This document shows, piece after piece, positions 10,831 through 23,398 of a stretch of 64,000 bases of DNA. The translations under genes and the position numbers were made by a program. Positions within the stretch are counted from its first letter, which is position 1. Every line of letters begins with the position of its first letter. Location of the stretch: positions 30,329,501 to 30,393,500 of the forward strand of contig CP141130.1 in NCBI GenBank assembly GCA_035236585.1. Direction: 5' to 3'. The notes beneath the pieces are model-generated. The model saw nothing but the letters and a program-made list of their open reading frames with translations, ran no database searches and was not told the DNA's origin. The stretch comes from Warburgia ugandensis (Eukaryota > Streptophyta > Magnoliopsida > Canellales > Canellaceae).

Positions 10831-12480
10831 GATATTATTTAGTTTGGTCTGGGGAAGGGAAATACACCAGGGTCTCATAACACTTTTCCATCTTAAGTAG
10901 TCAGCTATACCACCAAATCTTTTACTCAATTATTCGCCCTCAGGTTCATTTGAGATCCGTGACCCTCAAAATCAATTTGGTAGAAGGTATGGTGGCTCAC
11001 CATCAGCCCTGACCTCTTTCTTTATCTTTGCAATAGATGCGACCTTTCACATGGAGCAATGGCAAGCCTCCATCCACAAATGTTGGAGTTTTGAAATCCT
11101 GAGTGGAACTGTCTTGTTGGACTTACCAAGAAAAATAGGTAATCTGATTTGCAGAGCCTGGAATTCTCGCTGAAAACTGCTGTCTTGGGCACCCAACAGA
11201 GCGTTTTTTCTTCTGGCCATTAGATGTAACTCGCCCGGCCTAGAGGGGAATACCAAATGAGAAAAGACGCAACAGTTAACTAGTGGACACGCTGGTTTTC
11301 TGTCTGTACTACATGTTTCCCACTCAGGCCTTGCTGTTCATAAATCATATTCTGAAAGCTCAAACATTGAAAGTAGAAGCAAATGGTACTGTTCTTTCTT
11401 TCCATAATGAGGCAAGGAAATGCTAGATCAGAAATTCTAGACTAACAGAGAGGTTGGCTATAAGACAATTGAGTACTGCTTTTGCTTCTCTTGTTCTTTA
11501 AATTGCAAGATTATCTTTTCTTCTCCTGTCCAATTTGGTGAAACACAAACAACAGATATGGCATATGATGCTAAAAATACAAAATAAAGGCATGATCGAC
11601 GACTTACTTTGCATGTGCTTCTATTCTTTTGCAGATGGCATCAAACAAATATGATATTTCACTAGTAAGAAGAGATTGTAACAACATGTTCAGGAAGCAC
11701 GTTAGAGATATAATATATCCTTTTAAAATCAGAGATGAATTGATCTTAGAATTGAAGGTAATGCTCAATAATTTAGTAAACTAAAAAACTAAATGCACCT
11801 ATCATATTCCTGTCTAGTTGTAAGGAGCCATGAAAAATAAGTGCAATTTCCTTTACTAATGATATATACGAATGCGCGGGAGTTTTCAATAGTAGAATGA
11901 TGCTTTCATACACCTACTAGAATAAAATGAAACTTACTAGATTAACACAAATTATTCAGAGATTTCATCTTGATCAGATATCATTCTAATTCCAGCAATG
12001 CACGTCATCTGACTCTTCTCTCTCTCTTTTTCTTTTTCATGCCAGTTTTCTTGTTTCTCTTAAAAATAATGAAGTTTCTTCTTACAATTCAAGCAGGTAA
12101 ACAAGTGAAGCAGTTCTGCACATTCTACGACTGCTACTAAAATTTACAGTCTACAAGGCTGCAACAAGAAACTTGGCTCATCTATTTTTTCTAGAGTACT
12201 GATTATTCTCTGCCATGGTAAGTATAGATAATTGGAAATAAAAATAGAGCAGCATAGATAATATTGTTGGTTTTGGAATCTTATTTTGCCATCAACTTTC
12301 TTCTATTTCAAATAGGAGAGACCAAGAAATTCATCAGGGAGTACGACCTTGATCTGCAAAAGCAGAGAGCATGAAAGTGCTTTTCCAAACATGCCAATGC
12401 ATTTACATCTTACGTGTGTATACACATGGTGAAAATAGATTTTATTAGAACAGCAAGAATATAACTCTTGCTGCAGGTTG
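10831..12480. other. Less repetitive block, possible low-copy island
   Basis: Unlike its neighbours, this block shares no sequence with any other part of the window that I could find, and has a more balanced base composition. It contains the exon-like stretch at 11635-11757. It could be decayed host sequence, an intron-rich gene fragment or a repeat with no partner here. No product can be named. Confidence 0.3.
11635..11757 (+). pseudogene. Exon-like open stretch, 41 codons, product unknown
   Basis: The sequence before it is a good 3' splice site, a pyrimidine-rich tract ending 'cttttgcag' at 11634. The sequence after it is a good 5' splice site, AAG|GTAATG (GT at 11758). Between them are exactly 41 open codons starting ATG. 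The peptide begins MASNKYDISLVRRD and ends RDELILELK; it is charged and mixed like a real protein, not low-complexity. A possible next acceptor lies at 12095-12096 ('aattcaagcag'), after which the phase-0 frame gives V-N-K and a stop (12097-12108). I do not recognise the sequence and found no convincing upstream exon. It may be a gene-fragment remnant or chance; confidence is low. Confidence 0.2.
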
Positions 12481-12518
12481 AAACAATCTGGACACTATTT
12501 AAAGGGAGAATACAGCGT

Positions 12519-12965
12519 AAGATTGTTTGAAAATTTTAGGAGAGAGAAGTAGAAATGAAGTAGGACAAATGAAATATAACTTGAGCATGTATAATTTAAC
12601 TTTCCTTAAAGTGTATTCACCCCCACTAGGATTTCTTAAAGGATCAAAGTGGTAAACCACTTCCAAAATACTAGATAAGCAACTAACAAAAATCCACTTA
12701 TGAACTCTAGTTATGCAGGCTTCAATATGACAGAATAACAGTAAAGGAAAACTCAACAATATTTTAAATTTTTTTTTTTTATTATTGAAAAATGCAGGAA
12801 AATGATACATATTTTAGAATAGGAGGTAGTTATTTTGCTCAATAAAGTGATGCTTTAACTTGATAATTAATTTCTACCACCTAATACGTTTCTTCATTTG
12901 AATTTTAAGCAAAACTCTTAGTTATAAAAATTTAAAGCAATTTTTAAAATTGAAAATATTTAATA
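12519..12965 (+). repeat. Dispersed repeat X, copy 2, uninterrupted
   Basis: Matches 7728-8003 and 9038-9275 in order, but without the TRIM between them. It therefore serves as a paralogous picture of the site before insertion. Divergence between the copies is obvious by eye, including many small gaps. Confidence 0.75.
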
Positions 12966-14150
12966 AAAACTAAAATTTGATGGTTATAGTGGTCAACTAA
13001 ACCGCATGATTGAGTTATAGGTTGGTATACTAAGCTAGATTAAGTGTTTGATTACGTGATGACCTAAACTTTCATAAATTAAATAAATTGTTTGGAAAAT
13101 TCTTATCAACTAAAATAAGTTGGCTTGATAGTTTGATTGTCATTTTGATAACTTTAGGAAATGATTTCAAACCTCCATCAAAATTCATTAAAATTTTGAA
13201 AACACACCCTAGATCATCTCTAATCATGGGATGATCCAATTGTGTGAAAACATGAGAATGCATTGAGAAGTAGGAAACAACTAAGAAAGCTCGTGTCTCA
13301 AAAATAAAATCAAGATTGAATTAACACGACTCAACAACCTGTAATGGGAGAGTGAGCTTGAGTCAATTGACACTCAAACAATCTTTTGAAGACTAAGAAT
13401 TTAAACAGAGGCCAAGCTGGCCTTAATGGCAACTACACCCAACCCAATACCCCATACTTAAGTGACATTTTGAGTTGGGTACCAAGCAAACCTAGTAGTG
13501 CCCAGCCAAAAGAGAAAGGGAAAAGAAAGAACGACAGGAAGAGAGGAAACAAGAAAGAGAGGAAGGAGAAAGGAGAAAGGAAGAAAGGAAGAAGATATAG
13601 CTATGACCTAAAGGATGCAAGTTTTGAAGTCTTTGGAAAAGTGAAAAAGAATTTTGAGGCAGGAACTCTATGTCTAGTTGACTATTTTTTAGTCAAAAAT
13701 AAAAAAAATGCCAAAGTATAACCACATTATTTTTCTGGAATTGATGCTTATATTTGTATGTGATTTAAGCATGAAAGTTCCATGAAAAATAATTTTGTTT
13801 TGATCACTATTTGGACCAAAATGTGGCACATGACTTTTTTCATTTTCATGATTTATTCCATGGTTGATATCATGTGCATTTGACACATTTTGATTTGATT
13901 CTAAACTTAAGTTGTAAGTGTTTTGTTTTAGGCTGGTTGGTGCATGGATTGGGAATGAGTCATGCACTTGATTTTATGAAATTTTACAATAGGAGACAAA
14001 TTTTTTGATGCATTATGCTAAGGTTTTGATGCTTGAGTGAAGAATAATTGATTTGGTTTTTACATATGTCAAATCTTGCCTAATTTATTGTTTTAAATTG
14101 ATGTATAAACTTTGACATTTCTATCAAATTTTGTTTTATTTTGTGTTAAA
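12966..14150. other. Unassigned sequence with a polypurine tract
   Basis: No convincing gene. A nearly pure purine stretch lies at 13508-13595, and similar tracts occur in LTRs elsewhere in the window (33410-33495, 33635-33706). The 5' edge of LTR A may lie somewhere near 14.1 kb, but no TG terminus could be placed with confidence. Confidence 0.4.
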
Positions 14151-17100
14151 GTGATGCCTGAAACTATATGATTCTTTCTTTCTCCCTTTCTCTCTTATTC
14201 TCTTTGGGCATGTCCCCAGACGCACTCGGGCGGATGACCCCATGTCTGCATTGGGATCGTCCAGGGATGCATCATCCCTGATGAACAAGGGTTTCTGCCC
14301 AGGAAACCCTAATCCAATTAGCCATGGATTTCTACCCATTAAAATAAAATGGCCATCATTGGATCTGGTCGGATAGGGGTGATCTACAAAAGCCCTTTGG
14401 TTTCATGATGATCCACCTCATGGATCATCTGGAAATCCCAAATGAAAAAAACTTACTGGTATATCACCATCTCCAGCAATAAATTCAAGAGATTCTAGCC
14501 AATCTGGCTGGTGAAAAATGATCTTAAACCGATGGCTCTCTTCAGAGACATGAGATCTATGTTTCCCCTATGGTCCCCCACCTTCTCCAGCAACGACAAT
14601 GGAGAATTTCACAACTATAGGTGTTTTCAACATCTAGGGTTTCTTATCTTTTTTTCCATGAAATATCTCTCTCTTTGGTGAAGCTTTCTTCACCAGACCC
14701 GACCAGGTAAGTCACCCTTCACTCCTCTTTCATTTTCGGTAATTTCTTGGTGTTTTTTGGCCTCCAAGTGATCTTCCCAGTTGTTGATCAGTCGGAGACG
14801 ATGGATCTAGCAATAGGGTAGAGATCCCTACCATGGATAGCTTAGATTGAAATTCTTAGCCATTGGATGAATTCCTGGGCCTAAACACCCCAGGAGATGA
14901 AATCTGGGCTCTTGATCTTGTAAGATGAGGGATATCAGGTGATGAGCGATCCGATGGTCTAGATCTAGATTGTCTCACCTATCACCGGTCACGTCTCCCC
15001 TGGTGATGAGTAATCACAGGTAATGCAAAGCGGGCCATCCTCCCATTTTGTCGCGTTCTGTGAAGTTGATCTCAGTCGTCCAATTTTGAACTGAGAGCTT
15101 ATTTCTTCAATTAAGAGCTCAATTTAGCTCTAATTTTAGATCTAAAAGTTTTTATAGATTCCTTGTCACTTGTATAAGCTACTGAACTCATAATATTTAT
15201 GTTTTAATTGAATTTATTTGTAAAAATTACTAAAATCCATTCCAATAGTATTGGATCATGATCTAGATGATCTCAAAATAGAGATATGAACTAATGGATG
15301 GGTTCAGGAGGTCCCAAAACCTTAAGGACCATAATCACAGTAAAATTTATGGGTCTCTAGATCAAGTAAATAAACAAAAATAGTAAGATCAAATTTCTGC
15401 CTTTAAAATGAGTTGAAATCTTAAAATCCCAATTCTAACCTCAATTTAACTCTAAATTGAGATAAAAAAGTTGGGTTGGATTCCTCTTAATGAGTAGAAC
15501 CTACTAAACTTAGACAATTTAAGTTTTGATGTATGTAAAATTCTGTTAATAAAGAAAAGTATTACTAACTCTTATGATTAGTGAAATTTGGAATGATCAA
15601 ACTCTATAATTCTGATCCACTGATGATCTTGTGATTTTAAAACATGAAATCAATGGTTACAAGTGACTGATATATGTTTAATTAAGAGATTTAGGCTTAA
15701 AAGTAGTAAAATCCATAAAAATGAATGGTAATCTCTTTGATCAAGTTGATCAAGGATGATTAGATAGTGTGGATGTATTTGGATGATGATATAAAGTCAA
15801 TATCATATGGATTGATGGACTTGATGATGATGATTTGGGATAGATTAAGATCTATGCCCTTAAATTGGATAAAATGACTTAAGATCCTCTTGGTCGGTTG
15901 GATAAAGAAGGATAAGATCATTTGATGAGATGTATCAATGATCTAATGATGAAATTACATTAAGAAGATGTATTAGATTTAAAGGAAAATGAAAAGATCA
16001 AGATCTAAACCCTAAAAGGGATAGAAATCAACTATGACCGTTGGATCATGATGAATAGTTATGGCATGTTAAATTTTCATTTGAATTATTGAATGTTATT
16101 ATAATTGTCTTTTATTGCTTAGTATATTTAATTATAGATTTATTTATTTATGCTTTAATGCTTATGTTATGAAAATTACATTGAAAATATAATTAAATGA
16201 AAATAGAGTTGAAGGACATTTACATGGAATGAATGACATGGACTTAATGATAGTAAGGACTACAGTTAGTAGGATAATATAAGGAATATCATTTCCTTGG
16301 CTCAAATTAGGAGAATAGTGAAACTCCATAAATGACATTTTAAATGTTCATGGACTTAATTAAAATCAATTAGAAAGAGTACTTAGGGTTAAAATGCTCA
16401 TAGGAACCTTATGAAAGGTTGAGCTAAGGACACACTAGTGAATGCTAAACATGGTGGTCAAGGGGCTTTTCTAATAGAGCCTCGCTCTTCCCCTACCTTC
16501 AGTTAACGTTTGTGATGTCTAAACGCCTCCTTACACGAGGATTAAAGTAACCACTTTGTGTTAAGCCATTCATTTAGTAAGCCTTAGTTAATTGGAAATA
16601 TGAGGAGCAGTCTAGACTCAGGATGAAATAAGCTATCTTCAACCAGTAAAACATTAACTGGTTGAATAATAATAATAAGAGCATAAAAGGTTAGTAAAAT
16701 ATCTAATCTTAATAAAAATGGTAGGTAAGATAATCAAGATCAAACAAGATCCATAGGATCTTGAATGATCAAAAACAATAAGAATAATAACATTGTATTG
16801 TACTTAGTATGCATGTTTATTAGTATGTATGTTATAGATTAAATCTAGATCATTAGATTAGATAATCCAAAACCTTGATCAAATATGCTTTAAGGAAAAG
16901 AACCAGGATCATCCTCTTTAGGGATGATCCAATAACTGAATTTAGATCAAAGAAGAACTAGATGATAGAAGATCTAGGTCCTTGATCTTTATCAACAAGA
17001 ATAGATTGTTGATCAAAGGATCTATGACAGATCAAGATCAAAGAGATGGATACACAAAGACTTAGAGATAGAAAATAATTAGATCTGAAAGGTTAGAAGA

Positions 17101-17947
17101 TCATTCTAACTGTCAGATCTATTGATCAATAGGATAAAATACTATTTGAGGAAGATAGATTATATGGATAATAGGAACACAAGACAGATCTAGATCCTTT
17201 ATATCAAAGGACAAGATTAGATAAAGAATATAGATAGGAGATTATCCACAATTGTACAAATAATGATAGTATGTATGTATTTACAGATTACATACGTTAA
17301 TCATGGAAGATCTGAAGGGATGGATCACTACATGAAGGTAGGTGGAACTTTAAGAATACAAGACCTATGGTCTGTGGAATTGTTGTTATTCATAAACATT
17401 ATAATGCTTAAGGATAATAATATGTTTAGTTACATTTGAATCATAATTCATGCATATGAGATAGAAATAACTGTTGAAATTAGATGAAATACATAATAAA
17501 TACCTGGGTATCAATTATAATTACCCCTAAACTTAGATAAGAACATAATAATAATGGATATCATTTGTATCAAATGAGTATCCTTACACTTAATAACATT
17601 TGGTATACGAATACCAAATTAAAGGAAATGGGGATCATTTACAATAAATGATTAATCCCTAAACTTATAAGAATATGGGTATCATTCATTGTAAATGAGG
17701 ATCCCTAAATTTAGAAATAAAATCATGTCCTTAGTATGAGGATATTGAATACGAGAATGATAATATGAATAGACATATCTTTTGAGATGTATAAGAAGTA
17801 TTTTAGATACAAGCATGGAGGCTTGTGGTTTTGTTTTAAATAGGCATAAGCGTGGGGATGCTATGCTAGGGAAGTTATGAGGGTTTGGCCACCCGCTTCC
17901 TAAAATTTGATGATATTATGATACCTTGCTCAAAGAGAGGTTAAAAG
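14150..17947 (+). mobile_element. Tekay-like LTR A, left part
   Basis: From about 16200 onward it is collinear with LTR B: 'agtaggataatataagga', 'agaaagagtacttaggg', 'agcctcgctcttccccta', 'aacgcctccttac' and 'gaataataataataagagc' recur in order near 20400-20820. Further left the match is weaker, so the left edge is estimated from the length of B. The sequence is cut at 17947 by LTR B and resumes at 22686. An AAAAG target duplication flanks the cut. Non-coding. Confidence 0.7.
17943..17947. repeat. Target-site duplication AAAAG, left copy
   Basis: AAAAG precedes the TG terminus of LTR B and recurs at 22681-22685. Joining 'gaggttaaaag' to the downstream 'tcaggtggg' restores the order seen inside LTR B itself ('gaggctaaaagtcgagtag' near 21724), which independently confirms the insertion point. 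Confidence 0.85.
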
Positions 17948-19194
17948 TGTAATAACCCCAATTTTTGTAATTGATTGAGAAAATCAATAAAGTTTGAGTT
18001 TCAGATATTTTGGGTTGAAATATTAGGGTTATTTAGAATATACTTTTTGTAAAAGTATAATCAAATCATAAAGACATGTAAAATTGAAATTAAACTTAGC
18101 AAACCCTTCAAAATGACTGAAAGCACGACAAATTCTGAATTCGGATGAGAAATCCTTAAGTTTCTTCATTTCTTGGACAAAAGGGGTAAAATAGTAATTT
18201 TACCCAAAAATCAAAATATGAGACATCAAAATTTAGAATGTACTGAGAAATACGAATCCAACGCCACTAAGTACACTAAAATTCGAGATCATGGGAATAA
18301 AACCCAAAAATTTATACATAAATGGCAAAAAGTCTTTTTACACCATGTGGGGCCCACAAGGGACCCAAAAACCAATCTTGTTAGCAGCCCACATGAATTC
18401 ATGGGTCAACAAACATCAGCTGGTCTTGGGGAAGAAAAATGGGGCATGGGGAAGAAAAAATGGAGCATGGGAGACTTTCATGCCATTTAATAATAAAAAA
18501 ATAAAATATTATAATCATGAAAAAAGACCCAAAATGCCTATAAATATAACCCCAAAAATCCTCCAAAAATTCTCATAAAATCCCCATGAAATTTTCTTCA
18601 CACTCCCTGAAAAATTAGACCTAGATCCTTCTCCCAAAACCCAAAATTTCCTAGAGATATCTCTCTTTTTAACTTGTTTTTTTTTTTAGATTGGAACAAG
18701 AGACCTAAAATCAATTAGGCACTCTGTTCCAGATCTAATTTGATCAATTCCACCATCCAAAACTTTCCAACATATCTATTCTACAAAATCCCCAAAGAAA
18801 TTTCAAGATCCAACGGTTCAAACAACGAAATTTGCAAGAAAGGTGGATCTTAGGCCATATCTTCATCAACAAGGTATTTTTTTTAATTGGGCATATAACC
18901 GAGGTTTTTTCTCCAATCAGGTAGGTGAAAATACTTTGCATAAATGTTTAATACTATTTTATGTAATTTTTAGTTTACTGTAATTTATTTTGGTAATAAA
19001 AAGGTAAAAATAAAGTAAACACTAGAACCCTTAATTCTAGATGATAGAGTTCTCAGATGAAAATTTTGACTGCACCAATCGATCCAGAAGGGTCCAAAAC
19101 CCCTAGGGTAGAATTTTCACAAAGATCAGAGACGTTTTGGGCCTTCAATTGAGAGAGGATTGATTGGACAGTCCAGAATGGACTATCCGATCTC

Positions 19195-19400
19195 CGGATC
19201 TAACGGCGCCCAAGACGCACACGTGACGCACCGTCGGAAATGGCGCATGGGGTGTCGTCCCAAGCAAGACGATGGAGCATCTGTCAAATCCACGAGTAGA
19301 TGCGCCAGGCGACAACCAAGTGTATGGGTGCGCAGACGACGAGCGGTTCGCTCGTCTCGTTGGCGTCTATGGACGCATCGCAAGGGCACTTCCTACATTC
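19195..19400 (+). promoter_or_regulatory. CpG-rich patch in LTR B
   Basis: More than 20 CpG dinucleotides occur in about 200 bp, in an otherwise AT-rich, CpG-poor element. The matching place in the LTR of element C (about 44955-45245, minus strand) is equally CpG-rich. The older copies at the left window edge lack it. It may be promoter-proximal or 5' leader sequence, which is inference. Confidence 0.5.
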
Positions 19401-22231
19401 ATCCTAGCAGATGAGCCCGATGAATTGAACATGTCCGCCTGACTTGGTTTTTCGCCCAAAAAATTTAGGCCGTCCGTTCCTTGGGCTCAGATCAAATCTA
19501 AGCCCTAGGAAAGACTGTGAACTTCCAGATCCAATTACGGAGTCATCTGAACTCCAAATTGAGATCGGAAAGAAGCTATGGAAAGCTTGAAACCTCTATT
19601 TTCTGATGAAATGATAAAATGGACATAATATTTAGTAAAAAATTTCTATATTAAAGAAAAAAGTTTCCAATTACCAAGATCTTCAAGATCTGAGATGATC
19701 AGATCTTGAAAATATGTTTTAATAATGATATACTATTGAAATAAAGTAAGATCTATGGTTTAATTGGATATATATGAGATATATTAAGGGATCTACCCAT
19801 TATGGTAGAAAAATCCTAAAAATACAAAGGGACCCACTTGATCAATGAGATCAAGTGTGATCAGATCCTTGGGATGGAAAGAATAAATGTTGATATGATG
19901 AAATCCAAGAAAATCATGGATGGATTCTGACAAAAATAGATCAATATGATCTTTTGACCTTAATAAAGAAAATTCCCTAAATATAACTAAAATCCTTAAT
20001 CAAAGGAAAAGATCTAAGATCAAATGGTTGGATCATAAGTAAAGGTTTCTAAAAATATTAATGTAATTAGTTTCATTTTATATAATATCATTTTAATTAT
20101 GATTATGCTATAAAGGATGCTAGTATAACATTTATACTTTAGCATGATATGTGATTTCATTGTTATCATAAGATGCTAGATTTAATTATTTTAAGTACCT
20201 TGCCTCATTATCATTAAATGTTAAATTATGTAGTTTTATACTTTGAATTTATAATTCATTTATGGTTAAATGTTATTAGTAGATCTACTTGTTATGAGAT
20301 AAAGAGCATAAAACATCAAAAATGTATTCTAATGAGAAAGTAGAGTTTCATGACACAAATAAGAATGGAGTACTTTGGACTTAATTAGTAAGGGCTATAG
20401 TTAGTAGGACAATATAAGGATTATCAAGTCCTTGGCCCAAATTAGGAAAATAATAATAAACCCCATGAATGACATTATAAATATTCATACACTTAATTAA
20501 AATCCATTAGAAAGAGTACTTAGGGTAAACATACTTGTAGGAACCTTATGAAAGGTTGAGCTATGGTCATTCTAGTGAATGATAAACATAGTGGTTAAGG
20601 GGGTTATCTAATAGAGCCTCGCTCTTCCCCTACCTTCCGTTGACGTTTGTGAGGTCTAAACGCCTCCTTACATGAGGATTAAAGTAACTACTTTGTGTTC
20701 ACCCATTCAGCTAATAAGCCTTAGCCAATTGGAAATAAGAGGAGCAGTCTAGATTTAGGCTTGAATAAGTTACCTTCAATCAGCACATTTACTGGTTGAA
20801 TAATAATAATAAGAGCATAAAAGGTTAGTAAATTACCTAACCCTAATAAAAACAGTAAGTAAGATAAGGATGATCAAACAAGATCCATTAGATCTTCGAT
20901 GATCAAGAACAATAAGAATAAGAACACTATATTGTACTTAGTATGCATGTTTATTAGTATACTTGTTATAGTTCATTAGATTAGATAATCCAAACCCTTG
21001 ATCAAAGATGATTCAAGGAAAAAAAAACCAAGATCATGCTCCATAGGCATGATCCAATAACTGAACTTAGATCAAAGAAGAACTAGATGATAGAAGATCT
21101 AGGACCTTGATCTTTATTAACATGTGTAGATTGTCAATCAATGGATCTATGAAAGATTAAGATTAAGGAGATGGACACACAAAGACTTAGAGATAGAAAA
21201 AAATACTTAGATATGAATGATCTAAAGATCATTCTAAACATCATATCTAGTGATCAATAGGATGGTTTATAATTTATATATTGACAATACGTATGGATGT
21301 ACAGATCATATACATTAGTCAGGATCATGGAAGATTTGGGGAAAAGAAATCACTCCTTAAAGGTAGGAGGATTTGATGAATGCATTTACATGAGATATAC
21401 ATGATTGTACTCATGATCTTATGTTGACAAGAGTAAGGATAATACTTGTATTAAATCTCTTGAAAACCTTATGATCCAACTAAACACATATAAGATGGTT
21501 AAGGACTAAACTATAAGTGAATAGGGAACTAGGAAATATTTCAGCCATAAGTAAACAGACATATGGTTTGATATATATGAAATCTATTTTACATACAAGC
21601 TTGGAGGCTTATGAGTTTGTTTTAATAAGCATACACCTAGGGAAATGCTATTGCTAGAGGAGTCATGAGGGTTTGGCCACCCTCTCCTTGAAATTTGATG
21701 ATGTGATGATACCTTGCCCTAAGAGAGGCTAAAAGTCGAGTAGTGGCAATTATGGGTAGGCCACCACTGTGAAAGTCTTGCCCCCCCATAAGGGCAGTGA
21801 CATAATATTTTCCACCGTGGTATCAGTGGTGAACAGGGCAGTTATCCGAGTGCGCTAGTACGAATCAAATTGCAGCATAGCAACCTTTCTGATTATTTTG
21901 CACTATGATGCATATGAGAATAGGCATAGTGAAATGCCTTATGTTATAGCATAATGAAATGTTAGGTAATTGTATATTACCAATATTTCCCAAGAAGGGA
22001 AATTCCCAGTATGAGATTAGCTGTAATACTCAATTCTCAAAATGAAGAGAATTGATCAGCTTAGTTGGGAATGATATTTGACTACTTTCACAAATTTAAC
22101 TGGTTCACCCATGAAGGGTATGTATGTATATAGATATACATAACTTACAAAGTAAAGAGTATGTTTAAGGATAATGAGATTATGAAGTATTGGAATAACA
22201 TTGTCAATGTTATGTTTCTTGAATCCCCTAC

Positions 22232-22274
22232 CAAGCATTGCTTGTTGAGATATTGTAATTGTTGCAATATCTCA
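22232..22274 (+). other. Two adjacent hairpins in the 3' part of LTR B
   Basis: First hairpin: CAAGC, ATT, GCTTG (22232-22244). Second hairpin: TGAGATATTG (22246-22255), a 9-base loop, CAATATCTCA (22265-22274). Both stems are perfect. The same pair is present in LTR A (23183-23195 and 23197-23234) with different loops but the same stems. Confidence 0.75.
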
Positions 22275-22680
22275 GATACAGGGAAGGAGAGTTAGGAGTT
22301 GAAGACTATAGAAGACTTGAAGAGAATAATCTTCAAGGTATACCCTTGACGACATGTATTTTTCTTTGTTGAGAGTTTTATTGTATGGTGAGCTTGAGTT
22401 TTGGATTATGTAATTTGGACAAGTATTGTACTAGATTTGGTTGTACTGTGAACCACTGGATGGATCCTGGAGTTTAATAAAAGTATATTCCTTCAATGGA
22501 ATTTTATTTTGTACACAAATTGTACTTATGTTATGTATGAAGTGGTGACTTGGGTTTTCAAAACAAGTTCTAAAGAAAAGAATTTCCGCTGCTTTGTTTC
22601 GCGAAATTTTTTTACACTCTTAAGGGCCCTACCTTTCAAAATACATTACAAAACATGTTACAAAAACCCAGGTCGTCATA

Positions 22681-23398
22681 AAAAGTCAGGTGGGACAATT
22701 ATGGGAAGGCCCCACTGTGAAAGTCCTATCTCCCCATATGAGTAGTGACACAATATTTTCCATCATGGTACCAGTGGTGAATAGGGTAGTTATCCGAGCA
22801 TGCTAATACGAATCAGACTACAGCATGGTAGTCTTTGAGTATTTTGCATTTAATGCATGGCATAGTGGGATGCCAATACTGCCCTAATGAGGGGGTATTT
22901 TCCGAGCAAAAGTCTGGATGATTTATCAACTTAGTATATCTCAGTATGGATATTGATGTTTGAGATATTGACTATTTTTCACAGTTTTTGACCATATATA
23001 TATACATATGATATAGTGGTGAGTGGTTTGGAATTATCATAGTGGGTGTTACATGATAAATTTTATGATTGAATGATCATATATGGTATGGTTCTTGGAA
23101 ATTGAAGTATGTGATTGAATATGATGATTATAAATACTGTACATTTGAATTATACAATTCCATATGTTCTTGAATCCCCTACCAAGCATAGCTTGTTGAG
23201 ATATTGTAAATGTTTGAATGTTTTCAATATCTCAGATATAGAAAGAAAGGAATGGAGGGATATGACATGGGAAGACGAAGAACATACTGTTGATCAAGAC
23301 TATGTATATTTGTGAAAGGATTAGATTATATTTTGATTTGTGTATTTTGGACATAAGATGTAATAATGGGGTTGTGTATGTGAACCACTGGATCTTCA
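22681..23398 (+). mobile_element. Tekay-like LTR A, right part
   Basis: Starts with the right-hand AAAAG (22681-22685) and continues LTR A. It is collinear with LTR B from about 21735 to 22460: 'ggacaattatggg', 'gtgaaagtc', 'gttatccgag', 'gaatcccctaccaagc' and finally 'gtgaaccactggat'. The match stops at about 23398, where Athila-like sequence begins. Confidence 0.75.

Larger units (their letters stand above)
17948..22680 (+). mobile_element. Solo LTR B, Tekay/Del-type Ty3 chromovirus, 4.73 kb
   Basis: Begins TGTAATAACCCC, the same terminus as the 3' LTR of element C (46487, minus strand), and ends about 'ggtcgtcata' at 22680. No internal region follows; the flanking sequence is the continuation of LTR A. 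So this is a whole single LTR, as left by recombination between two LTRs. Parts: a 5' region shared with element C, a CpG-rich patch (19195-19400), the 'gcctcgctcttcccctacc' block (20600-20640), and paired hairpins (22232-22274). Very long LTRs are typical of the Tekay/Del lineage. Close similarity to C and intact ends suggest it is one of the younger insertions. Confidence 0.85.

Noticed and set aside
13386-13721. 111-codon Lys/Arg/Glu-rich open frame
   Set aside because: Low-complexity product of the purine tract at 13508-13595; no recognisable domain.
18173-18490. Open frame starting MDKRGKIVILPKNQNM, also present at 45988-46269 (minus), as a possible conserved LTR-encoded peptide
   Set aside because: Both copies lie at the same place in young, similar LTRs, so shared ancestry explains it. 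Most differences over the shared part change the residue, and the ends diverge, which argues against selection on a protein.
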